From Paenibacillus silvae (GTDB lineage Bacteria > Bacillota > Bacilli > Paenibacillales > Paenibacillaceae): a stretch of DNA of 64,000 nucleotides. The notes below the pieces were generated by a model. That model saw nothing but the letters and a program-made list of their open reading frames with translations. It was not told where the DNA came from and made no database searches. Position numbers and translations under genes: made by a program. The stretch covers positions 1 to 64,000 of the forward strand of contig NZ_BMFU01000018.1 in the NCBI RefSeq assembly GCF_014639235.1, in the 5' to 3' direction. This document shows, in pieces, positions 44,485 through 53,223 of the stretch (its first letter is position 1; the number at the start of each line of letters is the position of its first letter).

Positions 44485-46812
44485 TTATTTATAGTCATCA
44501 TCTGCCACAATCAATACATCCCGATGTCTCGACAGACGCACAAGCCGATTGACAACGGAGCCGGAGCCCCGATGACCATTCAGCCACCAGACTCGCTTCG
44601 CCTGCCCTACCACAAGCTGGGTTGCCTTCAATTCCGCAGCCTTGGCAGCAAGAATATCCGGAACTTCCCTCAACCTGGAGCTGTAGTGGATGTGAAAATA
44701 ACCTCCAAGCCGAACCGTAAGCTGCTCCAAGCTGGATAGATGCTCCTGCAGCTCGCAGCTTATCGCTGTACCAATGTGCACATGATGGACATACCAGGCC
44801 GCCTTCAAACGATAAGCCATGCGAAAACCTCTGCGAATCAAGCGCTCGGCGTGACGGTCATTGCTGACACAGACAAACACGACCTCCTCCTGACGCCATG
44901 GACCCCTCAGTGTTCGTGGGGATTGCTGGGCTTCGAGCCGTTCATCCACGACATCTGCAAGCTCTCGCAGGGCAAGTTCTCGCAGCGCAATCAGATTGCC
45001 CGTTCTGAAGAAATTCGCAAGCGCCTGCGGAACCTTGTCAGCTGCATAGATTTTACCCTCTCGCATGCGCTGCCGCAAGGCCTCGGGGGCCACATCAATC
45101 AGCTGCACCTCGTCCGCCAATTGAATAATCCGGTCAGGAACAGTCTCACGCACCCGGACACCTGTAATATGCTCCACTGCATCATTCAAACTTTCAAGAT
45201 GCTGTACATTCACGGTTGTAATAACAGATATGCCCGCATCCAGCAATTGCAGCACATCCTCATAACGCTTGTGCCAGGCACCACCAGGCACGTTCGTATG
45301 TGCCAGTTCATCCACCAGGACCACTTCAGGATGGCTTTGCAATATGGCCTCCGTATCCATCTCCTCCAGCTGCGTTCCTTGATACAAGCGCTTCACCCGC
45401 GGAACGATGGGAAGTGAGCCAATCTGCTTCACGGTGTCTGCCCTGCCATGCGTTTCAAGCATTCCGGTCTGTACGTCGATGCCTTTCCGCAGCAGATCGT
45501 TGCCCTCCCGCAGCATCATGTAGGTTTTGCCCACGCCCGGAGCAGCTCCGATATAGATTTTGAACGTACCTCGGCGAATCAATCCAATCTTTTCCTTCAT
45601 CTCCTGCTCGCTAAGTCGGCGGTAAGTCCGCGGTTCTGCATCGCTGACTTTGGCCGGAAGCACTCGTTCACCTTCACATGCTATCCGATCTGCCACCAGC
45701 AGCAGGTCCACCCCCTGTAATTGGCGAAGCAGAGAGTTAATAATGGAGCCTTGCCATATCTCTTGCCAGCGTGTACGCCGGGAATGCCCCATCACGATTC
45801 GGGTAATCTGCTGTTCTATTGCATAATTCGCCAATGCAGCGGGAATGTAGCGGCGATGCAGAATTGGCAGCTCCTGCATCTGTCCTCCGATTTTCTCCAC
45901 CAGCTTTATCATGCTGCGGCGAAAAACAGCCGCCTCCTTGCTTAGCGGCTGTTTCATCTGACGGAACACAACAGCATGCAGACTCCCGTTTAATCTGCGA
46001 GCAATCTGGTGCCCACGCTGGATGTAGATCGAACCGCTCCATTGATACTGCGCAGAGACAAGAATACGCTCCATAATGCCTGTCGTGACAGGGAGGCCCA
46101 GCTCCTCCCGATGCTCACGCAAAGACTCATTAACACCTTCCGCTACCAGCTTCAACGCGAGCTCACGCAAAATCCCTACGTTACCTTGGCGGAATAATTC
46201 CTTATGATCATGATCTTGCAGATGTCCTTCGGCCAGGCGAATGAGTAAGGCCTCTGGCGTAACATCAATCAGCTTTACTTCATCCGCGAGCTCCAGCGTA
46301 TCTGCAGGCACCGTGTGCATAGCTCTTACCCCCGTCAGCTGTCTCGCCAGCTCCGTGTAACCCTCCAGCTCATATACATTCACTGTCGTCATGACACTGA
46401 TGTTATGTCGCAGCAAAAAGCGGATATCCTCCAGCCGGGTCGCGTGTGCTGCCCCCACCCGGTTCCGATGGGCAAGCCCGTCAACCAGTACAACCTCGGG
46501 ATTGCGCACCAGCAAAGCATCCAGATTCAGATCCTTCATCTCTGCTCCATCACTGCGTCTGATCCAGTGAATGCTGGGTACACGTTCAAGCTCGCCGAGC
46601 TGTTCTACCGTTTCCGGTCTTCTCATCGTGGACACAGCGCAAATTACGACATCTACGCCCTGCTCACGCAGATGGTTGCCGTCCCGAAGCATGTGATAGG
46701 TTTTGCCCGAACCACTGATTGGCCCGATGTAAATTTTAAGTGTACCCTCGTGCAGCTTCGAGATCATACGAAGCATCTCCTCAGGAGATTTGCGTTTGAA
46801 GCTGTCCTTCAC
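44485..46812 (-). CDS. Tandem KdpD N-terminal sensor protein (two KdpD-Usp modules), no kinase domain
   Basis: 775 residues made of two similar halves offset by about 390 residues. Each has a KdpD P-loop domain and a Usp-like domain. Second copy is canonical: Walker A GAAPGVGKT at 422-430 and VVLVDELAHTN with D501-E502. First copy diverges: Walker A GPISGSGKT at 30-38 and VVLVDGLAHRN, where Glu is replaced by G112. The Usp phosphate-binding loops are GHSRRTRWQEIWQGS in copy one and GQAKRVWWLNGHRGS in copy two. There is no membrane segment or histidine kinase domain. It should act as a cytoplasmic sensor for the separate kinase downstream. KdpD Usp domains are known to bind c-di-AMP in other Firmicutes. 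Confidence 0.88.
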   Translation of the reverse strand: MKDSFKRKSPEEMLRMISKLHEGTLKIYIGPISGSGKTYHMLRDGNHLREQGVDVVICAVSTMRRPETVEQLGELERVPSIHWIRRSDGAEMKDLNLDALLVRNPEVVLVDGLAHRNRVGAAHATRLEDIRFLLRHNISVMTTVNVYELEGYTELARQLTGVRAMHTVPADTLELADEVKLIDVTPEALLIRLAEGHLQDHDHKELFRQGNVGILRELALKLVAEGVNESLREHREELGLPVTTGIMERILVSAQYQWSGSIYIQRGHQIARRLNGSLHAVVFRQMKQPLSKEAAVFRRSMIKLVEKIGGQMQELPILHRRYIPAALANYAIEQQITRIVMGHSRRTRWQEIWQGSIINSLLRQLQGVDLLLVADRIACEGERVLPAKVSDAEPRTYRRLSEQEMKEKIGLIRRGTFKIYIGAAPGVGKTYMMLREGNDLLRKGIDVQTGMLETHGRADTVKQIGSLPIVPRVKRLYQGTQLEEMDTEAILQSHPEVVLVDELAHTNVPGGAWHKRYEDVLQLLDAGISVITTVNVQHLESLNDAVEHITGVRVRETVPDRIIQLADEVQLIDVAPEALRQRMREGKIYAADKVPQALANFFRTGNLIALRELALRELADVVDERLEAQQSPRTLRGPWRQEEVVFVCVSNDRHAERLIRRGFRMAYRLKAAWYVHHVHIGTAISCELQEHLSSLEQLTVRLGGYFHIHYSSRLREVPDILAAKAAELKATQLVVGQAKRVWWLNGHRGSGSVVNRLVRLSRHRDVLIVADDDYK

Positions 46813-46839
46813 ACCTGTATCCTCCTTCCCGAAGCCACC

Positions 46840-47412
46840 TTACTTTTCTGCATTTATCAAAGCCAGATTCAGTTCGTTAACGTTCACGCGTGGTTCACCG
46901 AATATGCCTAGCTGGCGGCCCTGCGTATGTCGCTTCACAAGCTCGGCAAGTTGCTGCTCGCTCAAACCTGTCGCTTGGCTAATCCGTGGAATCTGCACTT
47001 TAGCAGCCTCAGGTGACAAGTCGGGGTCAAGTCCCGATCCAGAACCCGTCACCAGATCAGCCGGAATATGCTGCGTGGATGCAGGGTTCTGCTTGCGGAG
47101 AGCAGCCAGCTTTTCCTTCATCTCGGCAATATATTCCGGGGATGCAACAGCGCGATTAGACCCTGCCGATGCGGTTGCATCATAATTGGCGCTTGATGCC
47201 CGGGGCTGGAACAGCCCCGGCGATTTCACCTCCTGCGCGAGCAGAGAAGAACCGATAATTTTTCCATCCTGTGTGATCAGACTACCATTCGCCTGAGCTG
47301 GAAACAGCCACTGCGCAACTCCCGTCGTCAGGAGAGGGTAGGCAAGACCACAGAGTAACATCAGCACTACGGACAACCGCAAAGCGGGTATAAACATTTT
47401 CATACATATCAC
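46840..47412 (-). CDS. kdpC: Potassium-transporting ATPase subunit C (KdpC)
   Basis: 190 residues with one N-terminal membrane helix (LSVVLMLLCGLAYPLLTTGV) and an extracellular domain. Typical KdpC motifs are IGSSLLAQEV, LFQPRASSANYDATASAGSN, and DLVTGSGSGLDPDLSPEAA. It stabilises the KdpFABC complex. It lies between kdpB and the tandem sensor gene. Confidence 0.95.
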   Translation of the reverse strand: MICMKMFIPALRLSVVLMLLCGLAYPLLTTGVAQWLFPAQANGSLITQDGKIIGSSLLAQEVKSPGLFQPRASSANYDATASAGSNRAVASPEYIAEMKEKLAALRKQNPASTQHIPADLVTGSGSGLDPDLSPEAAKVQIPRISQATGLSEQQLAELVKRHTQGRQLGIFGEPRVNVNELNLALINAEK

Positions 47413-47472
47413 GTCCTGAATAGATTTAATGGATCAATTCCAATCAAGCAGTCCGGCAACTTTCACCCTGAA

Positions 47473-49671
47473 TCACATCAAACCCGACAGCACCAGATCA
47501 ATCAGCTTGATACCCACAAAAGGTACGATCACCCCACCTAAACCGTAAATGAACACGTTACGCCCTAGCAGCCGTTCGGCAGACATTGCCCGATATTTCA
47601 CGCCCTTCATGGCAATCGGGATCAACAACGGAATAATAATGGCGTTGAAAATCAAGGCGGACAGGATTGCAGTCTGCGGGGATGCCAGTCTCATAATGTT
47701 CAGCGCCTGAAGCTGTGGCATGGCGAGAATGAACATGGCCGGAATGATGGCAAAATATTTGGCAATATCATTGGATATGGAAAAGGTCGTCAGCGCCCCG
47801 CGAGTAATGAGCAGCTGCTTGCCTATGGAGACGACCGATAGCAGCTTGGTCGGGTCAGAGTCCAGATCAATCATATTGGCCGCTTCCTTGGCCGCCATGG
47901 TTCCCGAGTTCATCGCCAGGCCAACATCGGCCTGCGCCAGAGCAGGAGCATCATTGGTGCCATCACCCGTCATGGCGACGAGCTTGCCCTCCTGCTGCTC
48001 TTTTTTGATCGCTGCAATCTTGTCCTCGGGCTTCGCCTCCGCGATAAAATCATCCACGCCCGCTTCAAGTGCAATCGTCGCTGCCGTAAGCGGGTTATCT
48101 CCTGTACACATTATGGTTTTGATGCCCATTGCACGCATCTCTGCAAATTTCTCCTTGAGTCCCGGCTTCACCGTGTCCTTCAAATAAATCACACCAAAGA
48201 TACGATTATTGATCGCTACAGCCAGCGGTGTACCCCCGGCTTTGGCTATTCGTGCTGCCATCTCCTCCAGATCACCCGGTACACGGCCACCTTCAGAGAC
48301 TACATACCGTTTGATTGCATCCACTGCGCCCTTGCGAATCCTCGTTCCATCAGTCAAATTCAGACCAGACATCCGTGTCTCGGCGGTAAACTCCACACTC
48401 TCCGCTCCCGCGTAATGACTCTCCGCCCAGCTGTGCCCCTGCTTGCCTGCCAGCTCTACAACGGAACGGCCTTCGGGAGTCTCGTCTCTAACAGAAGCTT
48501 GAAGCGCCGCCTGAGCCAGTTCGGCTGTCGTCACACCTTGCACCGGGGTAAATTCGAAAGCCATACGATTGCCGTACGTAATCGTGCCTGTTTTGTCCAG
48601 AATCAACGTGTCAATGTCACCAGCGGCTTCCACCGCTTTGCCTGACATGGCGAGTACGTTAAACTGTGTCACCCGATCCATGCCTGCAATACCGATGGCC
48701 GACAGCAAGCCGCCGATCGTCGTCGGAATCAGGCAAACGAGCAGGGCAATCAGGGTTGCCAGATCCAGATGAATGCCAAGATAATCGGCCATAGGAACCA
48801 TCGTCACAATGACAATCAGGAAGATAAGCGTCAGCACAGCGAGCAGGGTTGTCAGCGCAATCTCGTTCGGTGTTTTCTGACGCTGTGCCCCTTCAACGAG
48901 GGAGATCATGCGATCCAGAAACGATTCACCCGGATCTGTCTGCACTCGCATAATAATGTAGTCCGAAGTGACCCGTGTACCCCCGGTCACGGAAGAGAAA
49001 TCACCGCCCGCTTCCTTGATAACCGGTGCAGATTCACCTGTAATGGCCGATTCGTCGATAGAGGCCAGGCCTTCAACAATCTCCCCGTCCGTTGGAATGA
49101 GCTGACCTGCTTCCACGCGGACGAAATCCCCTTTTTTCAACTGGGTCGAAGCCACTTGTTTCAAAGTTCCGTCCTTCTGCACCAGATAGGCTAACGTCTC
49201 CGATTTGGTCTTGCGCAGTGTATCCGCCTGGGCTTTACCTCGCCCTTCTGCCAGTGCCTCGGCAAAGTTTGCAAATAGCAGCGTGAAGAGCAAAATGAAA
49301 AATACGGCTACGTTGTATCCCCGTCCTGCCTCAGACGCGGTGAATAGATTGGGATCAATACATAACAGCAGCGTGATGAACGTGCCGACCTCCACAATGA
49401 ACATTACCGGATTTTTGATCATAACCATCGGATTGAGCTTTTTGAATGCATCTCGGATCGCCTGGAGCAGCATCTGTTTGTCCAAAGACAAAGACCTCTT
49501 CGATCCAGGATCACGTTGTAGATTATTTTGGGGTTGATGCTGCGGCTCAATATTTGTTTTGACCTTAGGCAACTCAGTGTCCGCATTCCATGTGCCATTA
49601 TGCGTTATATTCTCTTCGGCATTAACCGTTCGCTGTATGTTTTGCTCCTTCTTACACTCCATTGCATTCAT
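47473..49671 (-). CDS. kdpB: Potassium-transporting P-type ATPase subunit B (KdpB)
   Basis: About 732 residues. The phosphorylated Asp is in LILDKTGTITYGNR (about D359), the actuator motif is AITGESAPV, and the hinge motif is AMTGDGTNDAPALAQADVG. It hydrolyses ATP to drive potassium uptake through KdpA. The family is usually about 680 residues; this protein has roughly 53 extra polar, Asn/Gln-rich residues before the first conserved segment (KNPVMFIVE). The ATG at 49671 has AGGTGG 8 bases upstream and is preferred over an ATG six codons earlier. Confidence 0.95.
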   Translation of the reverse strand: MNAMECKKEQNIQRTVNAEENITHNGTWNADTELPKVKTNIEPQHQPQNNLQRDPGSKRSLSLDKQMLLQAIRDAFKKLNPMVMIKNPVMFIVEVGTFITLLLCIDPNLFTASEAGRGYNVAVFFILLFTLLFANFAEALAEGRGKAQADTLRKTKSETLAYLVQKDGTLKQVASTQLKKGDFVRVEAGQLIPTDGEIVEGLASIDESAITGESAPVIKEAGGDFSSVTGGTRVTSDYIIMRVQTDPGESFLDRMISLVEGAQRQKTPNEIALTTLLAVLTLIFLIVIVTMVPMADYLGIHLDLATLIALLVCLIPTTIGGLLSAIGIAGMDRVTQFNVLAMSGKAVEAAGDIDTLILDKTGTITYGNRMAFEFTPVQGVTTAELAQAALQASVRDETPEGRSVVELAGKQGHSWAESHYAGAESVEFTAETRMSGLNLTDGTRIRKGAVDAIKRYVVSEGGRVPGDLEEMAARIAKAGGTPLAVAINNRIFGVIYLKDTVKPGLKEKFAEMRAMGIKTIMCTGDNPLTAATIALEAGVDDFIAEAKPEDKIAAIKKEQQEGKLVAMTGDGTNDAPALAQADVGLAMNSGTMAAKEAANMIDLDSDPTKLLSVVSIGKQLLITRGALTTFSISNDIAKYFAIIPAMFILAMPQLQALNIMRLASPQTAILSALIFNAIIIPLLIPIAMKGVKYRAMSAERLLGRNVFIYGLGGVIVPFVGIKLIDLVLSGLM

Positions 49672-49694
49672 CGTGAATGCCACCTCCATACTGT

Positions 49695-49790
49695 ACCTTC
49701 TTACTGAATCTTCCCAATGTATCTCTTACTGTATCTTCCAAATGCATCTTCTCACTGCATCTTTTTAAGGCATCTTTTTAACGTAAATTC
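49695..49790. repeat. Degenerate short repeats between kdpB and kdpA
   Basis: Units resembling TCTTACTGAATCTTCC, TCTTACTGTATCTTCC and TCTCACTGCATCTTTTTAA follow one another, and CATCTTTTTAA is repeated at the end. Period is about 24 bases with decay. The stretch separates kdpA from kdpB, two genes that are usually close together. Confidence 0.55.
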
Positions 49791-51468
49791 AGTGAACCAT
49801 CGCCAGATGCTCGGCAATCGGACCGAGAGCAAGTGCAGGAAAAAACGTCAATGCGCCCACCACAACAATCATCATGACCAGAATGCCGGCAAAGAGCGGG
49901 GTATGCGTCCTTAGTGTACCTGTAGTAACAGGCACAATCCGTTTTACGGCAAGTGAGCCTGCAATCGCTAGCATGGCGATCATCGAGACATATCTGCCCA
50001 GCAGCATGACGATACCGATCGCGATATTGTAAAAATCCGTATTGGCATTTAATCCGGCAAATGCCGATCCGTTATTGGCAGCCCCGGAGGCAAATGCGTA
50101 CAGCACCTCGGCCAGCCCATGTGTTCCACCGTTGGAGATGGAAGCCACGGCCTCAGGCCGCATCAAGGCGAGCGCAGATGGTGCGAGAATAATTAACGGA
50201 TGGATCAGCAAGGCGATACAGGCCAGCTTGATCTCTTTGCCTTCGATTTTTTTGCCCAGAAACTCCGGTGTCCGCCCCACCATCAGCCCGCAGATAAATA
50301 CCGCAATGATCACATAGAGCAGGCCGTTTAACAGACCGACCCCCTTCCCGCCAAATACGTTGTTCAGCATCATCTGGGCAAGCGGAACCAGACCGCCAAG
50401 CGGAGTAAGCGACTCATGCATATTGTTGACCGAACCTGTCGTTGCCGCCGTGGTCACCGCCGTAAACAAAGCCGACTCGGGAATGCCAAACCGGACCTCT
50501 TTGCCCTCCATATTGCCCTGCAGTCCCGCAGCATCCAGCGCTGGCACACCTCGATACTCCGACACAAACACGGTTGTAAGCATGACGAGGAACAGGAAAC
50601 CCATCGCCCCGAAAATGGCCCATCCCTGCTTCCGGTTGTTCACCATCAAGCCAAATGCATAGACGAGTGCTGTGGGAAGCAGCATCATACAAACGATATG
50701 CACCAGATTGCTCAGGGCCGTCGGATTCTCGAATGGATGCGCTGCGTTCGTGCCGAACCAGCCGCCACCATTGGTTCCGATATGTTTGATCGACTCCAGC
50801 GAAGCAACCAGACCGCGGGTAATCGTCTGCTGTGCACCCTCCAACGTCGTTGCATTCACCGCACCTGCCAGCGTCTGCGGCACTCCCTGGAACACAAGAA
50901 ACAAGGCCACAACGAAGCTCAGCGGTAAAAAAATACGGGTAATCGACCGAACCAGGTCGACATAAAAGTTGCCTAGATCATCCCTGCATCCCACCAGCCC
51001 GCGAATAAAGGCAATCGCTACGGCGAAGCCCGTAGCCGCCGATGTGAACATTGGAAACGTCACGGCCAGCAGCTGCGATAGATACGAAAGGGCATTCTCG
51101 CCCGTATACGACTGCCAGTTCGTATTGGTCATAAACGATACCGCTGTATTAAACGCCTGCGCCGCAGGCATATTCTCGATTCCGTCCGGATTGAGCGGCA
51201 AAAACCTTTGCAGTCTCAGCACAAGAAACATCAGGATTAGCATGACCGCATTGGAGGTGAGCACAGCGGCTGCGTATTGTTTCCACCCCATGGATTCTTC
51301 TTCCCGCACACCCATCAGCCGATATAACAATCGCTCCGGCCCGCCAAACACACGATCAAGTCCTGTTCGCTGCCTGTCAAACACCTTCACCAGATAACTG
51401 CCTGCCGGCTTTACCAGCAGCAAAATGATCAGCAACGTTACTACAACTTGCACTACACCGATACCCAT
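49789..51468 (-). CDS. kdpA: Potassium-transporting ATPase subunit A (KdpA)
   Basis: 559 residues with about ten membrane helices, the potassium channel-like subunit. Selectivity-filter-like loops are visible as TNTNWQSYTGE and GTNGGGWFGTNAAHPFENPT, along with TTAATTGSVNNMHESLTPLG. GGGAGG lies 10 bases before the ATG at 51466-51468. It follows kdpF by 93 bases in the same direction. Confidence 0.96.
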   Translation of the reverse strand: MGIGVVQVVVTLLIILLLVKPAGSYLVKVFDRQRTGLDRVFGGPERLLYRLMGVREEESMGWKQYAAAVLTSNAVMLILMFLVLRLQRFLPLNPDGIENMPAAQAFNTAVSFMTNTNWQSYTGENALSYLSQLLAVTFPMFTSAATGFAVAIAFIRGLVGCRDDLGNFYVDLVRSITRIFLPLSFVVALFLVFQGVPQTLAGAVNATTLEGAQQTITRGLVASLESIKHIGTNGGGWFGTNAAHPFENPTALSNLVHIVCMMLLPTALVYAFGLMVNNRKQGWAIFGAMGFLFLVMLTTVFVSEYRGVPALDAAGLQGNMEGKEVRFGIPESALFTAVTTAATTGSVNNMHESLTPLGGLVPLAQMMLNNVFGGKGVGLLNGLLYVIIAVFICGLMVGRTPEFLGKKIEGKEIKLACIALLIHPLIILAPSALALMRPEAVASISNGGTHGLAEVLYAFASGAANNGSAFAGLNANTDFYNIAIGIVMLLGRYVSMIAMLAIAGSLAVKRIVPVTTGTLRTHTPLFAGILVMMIVVVGALTFFPALALGPIAEHLAMVH

Positions 51469-51561
51469 ATCTGTATATCCTCCCTAATCAACCTCAACAT
51501 TGCCCTGACCTTTATATCCCTATCTCCGCTCGTTTTTCGGTGCATTGTCCGAACAGCTGCC

Positions 51562-51639
51562 TCAAAATTTCTCAGGCTTCACCAGCACATACCCGAGATA
51601 GATGATCAATCCAAGCACAAGCATGCCGATAAAAATCAT
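51562..51639 (-). CDS. kdpF: KdpF, small stabilising subunit
   Basis: 25 residues: a single membrane helix with the sequence MIFIGMLVLGLIIYLGYVLV followed by KPEKF. The ending YVLVKPEKF is the typical KdpF C-terminus. It packs against KdpA and stabilises the complex. The ATG lies at 51637-51639, with GGGAGGGTGAG upstream. It is too short for usual gene calling. Confidence 0.88.
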   Translation of the reverse strand: MIFIGMLVLGLIIYLGYVLVKPEKF

Positions 51640-51663
51640 GATTCGAGCTCACCCTCCCTGCCC

Positions 51664-51750
51664 TCAGGCCTTCTCGCAAAATTTCACAAATCCCCAGAAC
51701 ACTACAAATAACAGGAGAATCAGTCCAACCATCGTTGCATCATTGACCAT
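51664..51750 (-). CDS. 28-residue membrane miniprotein at the head of the kdp operon
   Basis: Residues read MVNDATMVGLILLLFVVFWG then FVKFCEKA. One hydrophobic helix (residues 7-23) is followed by a short charged tail with a single Cys. It starts at 51750 behind GAGGATGAAGGG and ends 24 bases before the kdpF start. It resembles a second, KdpF-sized subunit or regulator, but I know no name for it. Supporting it are its position, orientation, plausible ribosome binding site and clear transmembrane pattern. A chance frame of 28 codons cannot be excluded. Confidence 0.6.
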   Translation of the reverse strand: MVNDATMVGLILLLFVVFWGFVKFCEKA

Positions 51751-51838
51751 GCGCCCTTCATCCTCTCTACCGTTCAGATGGACAATATAAATTCAAGCCT
51801 GAGTCTGCCTTGCTACAGTCAAAATCGTATTACGAAAC

Positions 51839-51894
51839 GCTGTAAAAAGGGGGTAAAGATATGCCGCCACTGCTGTAAAAAAAGCGTAAAAAAG
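51839..51894 (-). promoter_or_regulatory. Candidate KdpE operator
   Basis: On the plus strand TGTAAAAAAAGCGTAAAA (51874-51891) is a direct repeat of GTAAAAAA with an 11-base period, one helical turn. A third copy, GCTGTAAAAA, lies at 51839-51848. From memory, the E. coli KdpE site has nearly the same form, TGTAAAAAAAGTATAAAA in this orientation. It lies about 120 bases before the kdp miniprotein start. No confident -10/-35 pair was found beside it. Confidence 0.6.
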
Positions 51895-51935
51895 ACCCGT
51901 TCTTCTCAGCGGCAAGCTGAAAAAAACGGGTCTCT
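51893..51935 (-). terminator. Terminator after the HTH-metalloprotease gene
   Basis: On the minus strand AGACCCGTT pairs with AACGGGTCT, with a partial inner stem CAGCTTGCCGCTG, and TTTTTT follows. The T run forms part of the KdpE-like repeat, so terminator and operator overlap. Confidence 0.8.
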
Positions 51936-52003
51936 CGTAAATATGGAGAAATCTGAGCCAGATTGGCGCTTCCTTCATTTGTAGAACTTCAGGTGATACT
52001 ATT

Positions 52004-53191
52004 CTAGGTCGGTATATTCTTCATATCCCGAATGGTAGCTGTTGAACGATTCGTCATGTAGCTGTTAAAAAACTCTGTTTTGATCCCGGTCAGATGATGA
52101 AAGAAGGACGTCTCCACCTTCCAGTCCTGCTCGATCATATGTCGAATATCGACAAGCCCTTTCTTGGCAAGAAGATCAATGATCGTCCGAATCCGCATCG
52201 GTGTCTGCAAGGGAATCGTCTGGTCAAACGGCTCTCTCTCCAAATACCCTCTTCGGTGCATCGCGGCATAAAAATTACGATGCGATTTGGCATCCATCAG
52301 TCCCAGGTTGGCGGCACGATAACCTAACACTTGCAACGATGTTTTCCACTTATTTTTTAATTCAAGATAATGATCAGGATTGGTTAATTGGGGGATAGCC
52401 TTTATATCCTGTGCAAACTCTTCTTCTGGCAACAAAAATGCACCGGCAAACAGATTGGCTTCATTTTCAATCTCTTTGTGCTCTTTCCGATCCAGACTCA
52501 CAAACTCCTGACGATAGTGAAGCAACAGATGACCAAGCTCATGAGCGATATCAAAATTTCGGCGTACTGCCGATCGTTTGATGTTACCCAATATAATGAA
52601 CGGGCGATCCTTTCTCGTCCACAGACTGTATGCATCAATCCCTTCACCAATCGCCTTCTCGAAGACGTAGACTCCGCTCTTTTCAATCCAGAACATCAGA
52701 TTCTCGTTGGTCGCTGGCTCCAGATTTAATCGCTGCCGCGCGAGCTTTGCCACATATTGAATTTGGGTAGGGCGATCCTCGTGTGAATGATTCATATATT
52801 GGATCGCTTCTTCCCTGAGCTCAATGATCTTCAAGGTGGGAAGACTGATCTGAGAGGTAATATAGTTAACAAACGTATCCAGATACTCTACATGTTTGGC
52901 CTCCGTTTGTGTCTTGGAGATCACATTCATTACCTTGGACCGATACGCGATGTTCATCACATTGATGTTGGTCGCATTATTTTGCCTGGCGAGCATATCC
53001 TTCTCGTAAAAATATTTGCTTTTGACGCTGAAAATTCGTATCAATTCATTCACAATCGGCACTTTGGGGGAAGTGTACGCATTTTCATACTGCCAGACCG
53101 CCTGCTCAGTCACACCAAGCTTCTCGGAAAGCTCTTTCCTCGAATACCCATGCATGATGCGCAGATTGGTCAGATTTTCACCCATGAACAC
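52004..53191 (-). CDS. HTH-XRE regulator fused to an ImmA/IrrE-type metalloprotease
   Basis: 395 residues. Residues 5-62 are an XRE helix-turn-helix (RKELSEKLGVTEQAVWQYEN). Residues 160-270 carry the zinc-protease motif FDIAHELGHLLLH, with HELGH at 217-221, and the downstream EIENEANLFAGAFLLP with the third metal ligand. Such proteins act as repressors that cleave themselves or partners on stress, or as antitoxins. GTG at 53191 follows AGGAGG by 5 bases; an ATG two codons later is an alternative. It follows the gene at 53224-53988 by 32 bases, in the order partner then regulator. Confidence 0.88.
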   Translation of the reverse strand: MFMGENLTNLRIMHGYSRKELSEKLGVTEQAVWQYENAYTSPKVPIVNELIRIFSVKSKYFYEKDMLARQNNATNINVMNIAYRSKVMNVISKTQTEAKHVEYLDTFVNYITSQISLPTLKIIELREEAIQYMNHSHEDRPTQIQYVAKLARQRLNLEPATNENLMFWIEKSGVYVFEKAIGEGIDAYSLWTRKDRPFIILGNIKRSAVRRNFDIAHELGHLLLHYRQEFVSLDRKEHKEIENEANLFAGAFLLPEEEFAQDIKAIPQLTNPDHYLELKNKWKTSLQVLGYRAANLGLMDAKSHRNFYAAMHRRGYLEREPFDQTIPLQTPMRIRTIIDLLAKKGLVDIRHMIEQDWKVETSFFHHLTGIKTEFFNSYMTNRSTATIRDMKNIPT

Positions 53192-53223
53192 ACGGTTCCC
53201 TCCTTACTAGACTACGGGGTGGG

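Noticed and set aside
49695..49790. CRISPR-like repeat
   Set aside because: The repeats are short, degenerate, without spacers of equal length, and no cas gene is near.
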